DNA from: Sodiomyces alkalinus F11
Taxonomy: Eukaryota > Ascomycota > Sordariomycetes > Glomerellales > Plectosphaerellaceae
Direction of reading: 5' to 3'
DNA: 64,000 nt
Assembly: GCF_003711515.1 (NCBI RefSeq)
Contig: NW_021167083.1
Location: 942,481-1,006,480, forward strand
The stretch's first letter is position 1. Each line of letters starts with the position of its first letter. Positions 57,510 through 64,000 of this stretch are shown here, in pieces. Below the pieces are notes generated by a model. It worked only from the letters and a program-made list of their open reading frames with translations. It did not search any database and was not told where the DNA came from. The translations under genes and the position numbers were made by a program.

Positions 57510-58085
57510 TTGCACAATTCAATCTATTTGATAAACCCAATGTCACCGCATCGAGGGCTCAACGACGTGCTCAGGGATACGGTACCCTTGACATTCTCTC
57601 CCAGCCCCGATAGCCATCGGGGCCGCAAGAGAGATCGAAGCGTGACCAGGGCCGACACAGGCCCAGGTGAAGCTGGTGGCAGTGGCGGCTCAGGGGAATC
57701 ACGCACTCTCCGTGGCCGAGCGCGAAGGCGGTCTACCTCACCCGTCTGGACATCATCCCGAAACCCTTCCGGTGGTCCAATGGACGGCTCGCTCTCGTCG
57801 GGACCAAGACGGTCGCTCCGTGTCATGGTGTTAGACCGCCGCCGAAGCCAGAGCCCCTCCCGGTCTGGCAGTCCCAATCGACGGGCTATGCGGTCTCGGC
57901 GCCGTCAACGCACGAGGAGCCGGAGCCGGAGCCACCAAGCTGAATCGTACAGAGGCGATGGCAGGGAGGCCGATGTGAAGCATGCACATGATATGGTGTC
58001 GAAGCAAGCCAAGCCGGCCGTCGACACGGGGATGGCATTGGATCCGGGAGGAGACGAGACGAGACGAGAGAGAAAGATGGATTAG
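57510..58085 (+). CDS. Doubtful RS/SR-rich hypothetical protein, 191 aa
   Basis: An open frame rich in Arg and Ser, with RSGSPNRRAMRSRRRQRTRS and RSRSHQAES giving an SR-protein-like centre, plus Gly/Ser and acidic stretches. There is no RNA-recognition motif or other fold. SR-like tails occur in nuclear RNA-binding proteins, so it could be a small nuclear protein or one exon of something larger, but the same composition can arise by chance. A second ATG (MSPHRG) lies 30 nt downstream. Confidence 0.35.
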   Translation: MHNSIYLINPMSPHRGLNDVLRDTVPLTFSPSPDSHRGRKRDRSVTRADTGPGEAGGSGGSGESRTLRGRARRRSTSPVWTSSRNPSGGPMDGSLSSGPRRSLRVMVLDRRRSQSPSRSGSPNRRAMRSRRRQRTRSRSRSHQAESYRGDGREADVKHAHDMVSKQAKPAVDTGMALDPGGDETRRERKMD

Positions 58086-60250
58086 CGCTCCCCGGGGCGT
58101 TGCCTTGATCGCATCAGCAAGGGCTTTGGGACGTCGAAGAAGGATCATAAGAGAAGAGACACGGCATGATCATATATGGGCCTCCGGAATTACAACCCTC
58201 CGCGGCCGCGACTTGGGGCACGCACTCCATGACTGACTGGCCTGTCTTCAATCACCTCTTACCCTTGACTTGAGTACAACCAGGATGGACAAAAGTCTGG
58301 ACATCGCACATGGGTGTGAATGGGGGTCAAGAGATATCATATTGCTCTCGCAATGTTAACGAAAGCGTCGTACCTATGTATTACTTACCTGTACGAAGTG
58401 ATTATACTATTAATAATATCGTAATTAATTACAAATATGTGTGTATGGGGTCACATGACGGGCCGTCCGGCAGAAAAAATGGATCCAGGACAAGTTTTGA
58501 TTGTGGCACGGACCACGAGCTGCCGATTCTGCACTGTCCACGTGCCTGGCTGAGATTTCCGACTAATCGGAATCGGGAATAGGAGGCCGCCTCTCGCGAC
58601 AGGCAGGGCTGCCTTGGGCTTTCCCTTGACGTTGTTGGCCGCCACATTGCACAAGAACTGCAGGTGACAAGTCGACCCTGCCGCGAGTAATAATTAATGT
58701 AAAAGGCAGGAACAGTGATGTTCATGTGCCGCGTCTAGCCCATGACAAGCCCATCAGAATATCAGACAATTCGACGAAGCGATACGTACAACGTACTTGG
58801 GGCATTTTATGTCAAAACCCCCGATCGACCTAGGCAGGTGCTCTTCTCTGATCATCTCCTAATAAACCCAACTTCCTAACTGACGTTGTATAGCGATAAT
58901 CTCGTCTTTCCACGCTGCCCCTTTCGATTCATTTTGCCGGGTTGGAAGGTGCGTTGAAGTTTGAAGTGTGAAAGTGTGGATGAGGAAGGAGGGGTTATAG
59001 GTTAAGGTAGGTATTAGAATACGGGATCTACGAACCACAACCACGCTACGAGATACCGTACAACGTATCGTTGCCTGCCGTCGCGATAAGCCTACCTAAT
59101 AAATAAGGTACCTTACCTTACCTTATTACGCCACAGCCTGGAACCTCCACGGTGCCAACGGAGGTACTTCGTAAGGCATTACATAGGTAGGTAGATATTA
59201 GTTCGTACCAAGCATTATCCACCCCCCCTGTTTCTCTCCATCCAACCCCCCGCCAAAACTCCACGCAACGCGAAGCCCTGTCCTTGGGCTCACAGCTCTT
59301 GGGTTCACGGTTCAACTTTCGGACTGTCGTCCGCCAACTCGGGAGTCAGCCTTAAAATCTCATCCCGCGTATAAAGGATTAAATTCTCTAAAGCGCCAGG
59401 TCAAAGAACGACCCCACGACGACGCGGATCGCGGATCGCGGATCGAGGCTTGGATTCGGCCTCTGCCTTCTGATCTATCTCGTTCGTTGCCTCCAACGGC
59501 GGCAGGACTGGTATGTTATGTCACTTCTATCTCTCACCTTCTCAGCTATCACCAATCGTTCTTTTCTTTCCCCTCTCTTCTATCTCTCCTTTTCTTCATC
59601 CCTTTCACCCTCGATGCTGCTGTAGGTAAGCCTCGATGCTCTATGTTTCAAGGCCGCTACCAGCGAACCCTCTCAACCGTTGACTGTGGCCTCTTTGAAT
59701 CTTCTGCTGCTTGGTAGCTAGCTATCCGGTGAATGTACGGATATTCCCTCAGGACGTGGGCTCTAGTTAGGCTGTTGCTCGCCTTCACTTTTGGCCCCTT
59801 CCTCGCACTGCACCGCAGCCTGTTCTGTCTTGTTCCTGCCTACCCTGCCTACCTAACCACTTTTCTGTCTCTGCTCCTTCCACGCCTTCAGTTCGATTCC
59901 TGATCCTTCCTCGTCTTACACCGAGAACCATACCTTCCTTCTTATCTATCTAACCAGATCTATGGAACTATATAGGTTTCCACAGTTGCCATCATCCATC
60001 TGGTGCTTCAACCATTCCTCGATTCTTCGACCTTGGAATCTCGGTTCTTCTCGTCGTCACTACTCGAAACCAACCTTCGTTCCGTGATACTTCCGAATAT
60101 CACACTCTCTATCGCCTCGCGTGTGATGAAAACCACCGTCTCGGCCCGCCTCACGGTCGTATGAACTACAAAATTTGACCACCGATCGTCTCCGTTCGTT
60201 TCTCGTCTTCATCACGCGCATGTTACCTGCTGCTACAACACGTTGCCATC
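58086..60250. other. Intergenic region and long leader of the SNF2 gene
   Basis: No gene recognised. It includes TACCTTACCTTACC repeats (59105-59127) and a GATCGCG triplication (59427-59445). From about 59480 to 60250 a C/T-rich stretch with possible splice sites probably forms a long 5' UTR. Confidence 0.5.
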
Positions 60251-63200
60251 ATGGCCTCTACCGAGCAGCCCAATGGTACCCACTTTCCCTCTCTACCTCA
60301 CAATATCTCAGCACAAGAGGGTAGGATAGAGCCGGCATCGGATAGCCGGCTAGCTCTGTCCTTGACACCTCCCCTCCAGCCTACGTCATCCGAGGATGCT
60401 AACTCCGCCCACCCACAAGGCCGAACCTCCATCGCCCGTGAAACCGTCGTCCCGGCCTGGAACGCCCAGGCTCTCCTTGCCCCTCGCAAAGTCGCGGCCC
60501 TCTCGTCTCAACCACAACAACTCCCCCCCAGACGCGACGTACCGAAGCCCAAGTCTCATCTCCCATCGGCTCCGCCCCTCAGCTCCAATGGTGACGGCCT
60601 CGTTTTCCAGTTCGCCAGTCCTTCCGCCAGCGACCCGCTTTCGTCTAACCTGCCTTCCACCTCATCCACACCCGTGACCGACGCACCTTCCACTCCGATT
60701 ACCCAAAATCAACCATCTGGTTTGGGAGGTATGATAGAGCGTATCAACGCCGTACAAGATCGAGCCTCGGCACCTGTTGTCAAGCGCCGGAAGCTGGACA
60801 CGCCCGAAAGCGACGTCCTCCCCCCCGCAGACAATAAGAAGACTATGACATCCGGTGGTACAGGTGTTCTTGGCGCCTACGTCAAAGAAAGGCGTGACGA
60901 GGGCAAGCAGGACAGCTCGGCCAGGGGAACCCAAACGGTCGACTTGACAGAAGGTATACAGCTTGCATGCAGCTTGCCTCTCCCACCTGCCCCGCCTTCC
61001 TCTTCCAATCCACTTCACGTCTGTGCTAACCGTTTGGTCATGTGCCTCATGTATAGGAGATGACATAGAAGTTGTTCGAGATCCCGGCTCGGAGGAAGTC
61101 TGCTACGGGATGCTTGGCGGCACCCTCCAGTGCCATACCGTTCCGTCCGCTAGGCCCGGCGCCAAGAGCATTTTTGGGGACGGCTGGTATCCCCATGTCA
61201 AAGTCGTTCTGAAAAGGCTCGCCGGTGATAGGACGCTGCGGCTCCAGGCTTATGATTTCACCCGGGAGATCATCGGCAACGTCGATGAAAGGACCGCCGA
61301 GGCTCTTGTGCCGCTGCTCGATGCCAACATCCGTGTCCGAACCGACTGTCGCATCCCGGCACGAAAAGGATTGCCCAACGAGGAACCCGGGAAACCGACC
61401 TCCAAGGCTTACCCACTTGAAATCATCCTCTATGGACCGATGCAATTCGCGAAGGCCATTGGAGGTCACTTACTCGCCCGCTCGATGAACCTGCGTCACC
61501 CTAACAGAGTTGACAAGGGCATCAAGTACATGAATCCCCAGGCAGGCGCCAACGACCGCCCTGCTGCCAGGAAGCCTGTCGTCGTACAACATGTACATGG
61601 CCACCACGGATATACACCTGGCACCAATATTACTCCCCGGACCGTGGAGGAGATTCGCTCCGATGTTCTGGGCGTGTTTGATTCTCTCGGAAAGACCGAC
61701 GACCTCCCCGAACAGGAGCCGCCGGCCATGATCGTCACGCCGCTACTAAAACACCAGAAGCAAGGCCTCTACTTCATGTCTCACAAGGAGACTACTTTGA
61801 CACCCGAAGAGCGGCTCAGGAGCTCGTACTATCGGATCCGGACGGGTCCTCACGGCGAGAAGGTGTTTTACAACGTGGTGACGGCACATGCCGAACGTCG
61901 TCTGCCCCCTCAGACTCGTGGCGGCATTCTAGCCGACATGATGGGTCTGGGCAAGACTCTAACCGTCCTCGCCCTGGTTTGCTCCTCACTTGACCAGGCG
62001 CGACAATGGGCAGGTGTGCCTCCCGTTCAGCCAGAAACGCCGCCTCTTAAAAATGGTTCGTCAGCGTCCAACAACTCGAGTCTCGGCCTCACCCAGTTGA
62101 AAAGGAACGCGAAGACGACGCTCTTGGTCTGCCCGCTGAGCACCGTGACGAACTGGGAAGAGCAAATAAAGCAGCATATCGCCCCGGGGTCCCTGAGCTA
62201 CTATGTCTACCACGGCTCCAGTCGCATCAAGGACATCGGGAGGCTGGCTCAGTACGACTTGGTCATCACTACGTACGGTTCCGTCTCGAGCGAACTCAGT
62301 GCACGCAGCAAACGCAAGGCGGGCCAGTATCCGATCGAGGAGATTGGTTGGTTTCGCATTGTGCTTGACGAAGCGCATATGATCCGCGAAGTCAACACGT
62401 TGCAGTTCAAGGCGGTGGTGCGCCTCCAGGCGAGCCGAAGATGGTCCGTCACGGGCACGCCGGTGCAAAACCGGCTAGACGACTTGGCGGCATTGCTGCA
62501 GTTTCTCCGGCTGAAGCCTTTCGACGATCGCAACAAGTTCAACAGGTTCATCATCGACCCTTTCAAGAACTACGATGCAGAGATCATCCCCAAGCTCCGC
62601 ATCCTCGTCGACACCATCACGCTCCGGCGACTCAAAGACAAGATTGACCTCCCGCCTCGCACGGACGAAATCATCAAGCTCGACTTCACGCCAGAGGAGC
62701 GCCAGGTGTACGATTTGTTCGAGAAGAATGCCCAAGATCGTGTCAAGGTCCTTGCTGGTGACGGGACCGGGGTGGGCAAAGCCCTGGGCGGACACACCTA
62801 CATCCATATCTTGCGGTCCATTCTTCGTCTTCGTCTCCTGTGCGCGCACGGCAAAGATCTACTCAACGGAGAGGATCTGGAGGCCCTGCAAGGCATGACG
62901 GCGGACATGGCTATTGACCTTGATAGTGACGAGGAAGATGACACCAAGCCAGCTATGAGTGACCGCCAGGCTTACGAGATGTTCGAGCTGATGCAGGACA
63001 CCAACACGGACGCGTGCTCCGTTTGCGCGAGGAAGCTCGGCTCTAGCGATTCCGATAGCATCGAGTCGGAGGGGCAAGAGGATCTCCTGGGCTACATGAC
63101 GCGCTGCTTTCACGTCATCTGCAGCTCCAGTGCTTGCCTCAAGTCGGTGAAGGCACGGGCCGATGCCTCGCCGGGCCAGTGTCCGATCTGTCAGAACGGC

Positions 63201-63872
63201 GTCACGTTCCAGTACGTCGAGCTTCGGCGGACGCGCGCCAACGCCGAACACGACGGCCATATCAAAAAGGCGAAGACGTCGAGAAACGGCAAGCGCGTGT
63301 TTGACAAGTATGAAGGACCACACACCAAGACGAGGGCGCTCATCGAAGACCTCCTCCAAACCAAGGCAGAAACCGCATCGAAGCCGGAGGAGGCCACGTA
63401 CAAGTCGGTTGTATTCTCCACGTGGACGTCACATCTGGACCTGATACAGATGGGTCTCGACAGCGCGGGAATCACGTATACGCGTCTCGACGGCACCATG
63501 TCGCGCACGGCGCGGACTGCGGCGATGGACAAGTTCCGGGAGGATCCATCGGTTGAGGTCATTTTGGTCTCCATCACGGCGGGCGGACTCGGTCTCAACT
63601 TGACGGCGGCAAACAATGTGTATGTGATGGAGCCGCAGTACAACCCGGCGGCAGAGGCACAGGCGATCGACCGGGTCCACAGGTTGGGGCAGAAGCGACC
63701 TGTGCGGACTGTGCGTTACATTATGCGGAACAGCTTCGAAGAGAAGATGCTGGAGCTGCAGGATAAGAAGAAGAAGCTTGCCAGTCTCAGCATGGACGGC
63801 AAGGACCGAGTGCTTGAGAGGGGTGACGCCGCACGACAGAGGTTGATGGATCTTCGCAGTCTCTTCAAGTAG
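60251..63872 (+). CDS. SNF2-family ATPase with RING finger (Rad5/Rad16/HLTF type), 1172 aa
   Basis: Exons 60251-60953 and 61057-63872 total 3519 nt. Without splicing, the first exon frame would end at 61063. A disordered Ser/Pro N-terminus is followed by a HIRAN-like region (CYGMLGGTLQCHTVP; NVDERTAEALVPLLDAN; LYGPMQFAKAIGGHLL). The ATPase has motif I DMMGLGKTLTVLAL near residue 527, DEAH in VLDEAHMIRE near 672, SVTGTPVQNRLDDLAALLQF, a C-terminal helicase half with FSTWTSHLDLIQ, YTRLDGTMSRTARTAAM, GGLGLNLT and AIDRVHRLGQ. A RING-like Cys/His cluster (CSVCARKL to CPICQ, residues about 888-938) is inserted between the lobes. The family acts in DNA-damage tolerance and replication-fork remodelling, with E3 ligase activity in Rad5/HLTF. 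I cannot say which paralogue this is. Confidence 0.92.
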
Positions 63873-64000
63873 ACAGAAGATGGGACGGTCGGGGCATTTG
63901 GTATTGAGAGCACATGAATTTCAGGCCTCCTTGCTTGGTGGACGGTTTGCTATAGAATGGTCTGGCGTGTCTGGAGTTTGTGGGTTTGGCGTTTTAGCGG

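Overview
The window looks like genomic DNA of a filamentous ascomycete, most probably a Sordariomycete. The evidence is short GT-AG introns of about 50-180 nt with CTAAC-type branch sites, typical ascomycete gene families (Zn2Cys6 regulator, LysM and chitinase genes, LaeA/UMTA-like methyltransferase), and an AT-rich, stop-riddled transposon block of the kind left by repeat-induced point mutation (RIP). Species cannot be named from the sequence. There are two assembly gaps (7443-8167 and 34023-34052).

Layout. Positions 1 to about 11650 form a heavily mutated, TA-rich repeat block. It contains the remnant of a ferric-reductase-like gene (about 2380-3750), a Ty3/Gypsy retrotransposon of the chromodomain-bearing class (about 4900-9770; gag, protease, RT, RNase H, integrase and chromodomain are all recognisable but full of stops), an antisense Cys-rich/coiled-coil ORF remnant at its 3' end, and a probable LTR. 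At about 11650 composition switches abruptly to normal genic DNA. After a hypothetical gene (11859-13106) comes a chitin-related locus: a large GH18 chitinase on the minus strand (13271-17514), a divergently transcribed three-LysM gene (18228-20509) and a separate intact three-LysM secreted protein (21488-22389). The chitinase and its divergent LysM partner both carry disabling lesions, so this pair appears to be decaying while the second LysM gene is intact.

From 24.6 kb on, most genes are conserved housekeeping genes: DDI1 (proteasome shuttle with aspartic protease), RRP8 (nucleolar rRNA methyltransferase), a gene-poor stretch of about 7 kb, a 999-aa Zn2Cys6 transcription factor, PUP2 (proteasome alpha-5), GCP2/SPC97 (gamma-tubulin complex), AIM41 (mitochondrial YqeY-domain protein), a UMTA-type SAM methyltransferase, a tRNA-Arg(TCG)-like gene with an odd T-loop, LSB6 (type II phosphatidylinositol 4-kinase), a doubtful RS-rich ORF, and a HIRAN-SNF2-RING ATPase of the Rad5/HLTF type that ends just inside the window.

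The housekeeping genes do not form a pathway, although DDI1 and PUP2 both belong to ubiquitin-proteasome biology. The only functionally coherent group is the chitinase/LysM locus, which would act on chitin outside the cell. Exon coordinates were worked out by hand from frame, splice consensus and family continuity. For ten gene models (hypothetical gene, LysM protein, DDI1, RRP8, the Zn2Cys6 factor, PUP2, GCP2, LSB6, UMTA and SNF2) the lengths sum to a whole number of codons.
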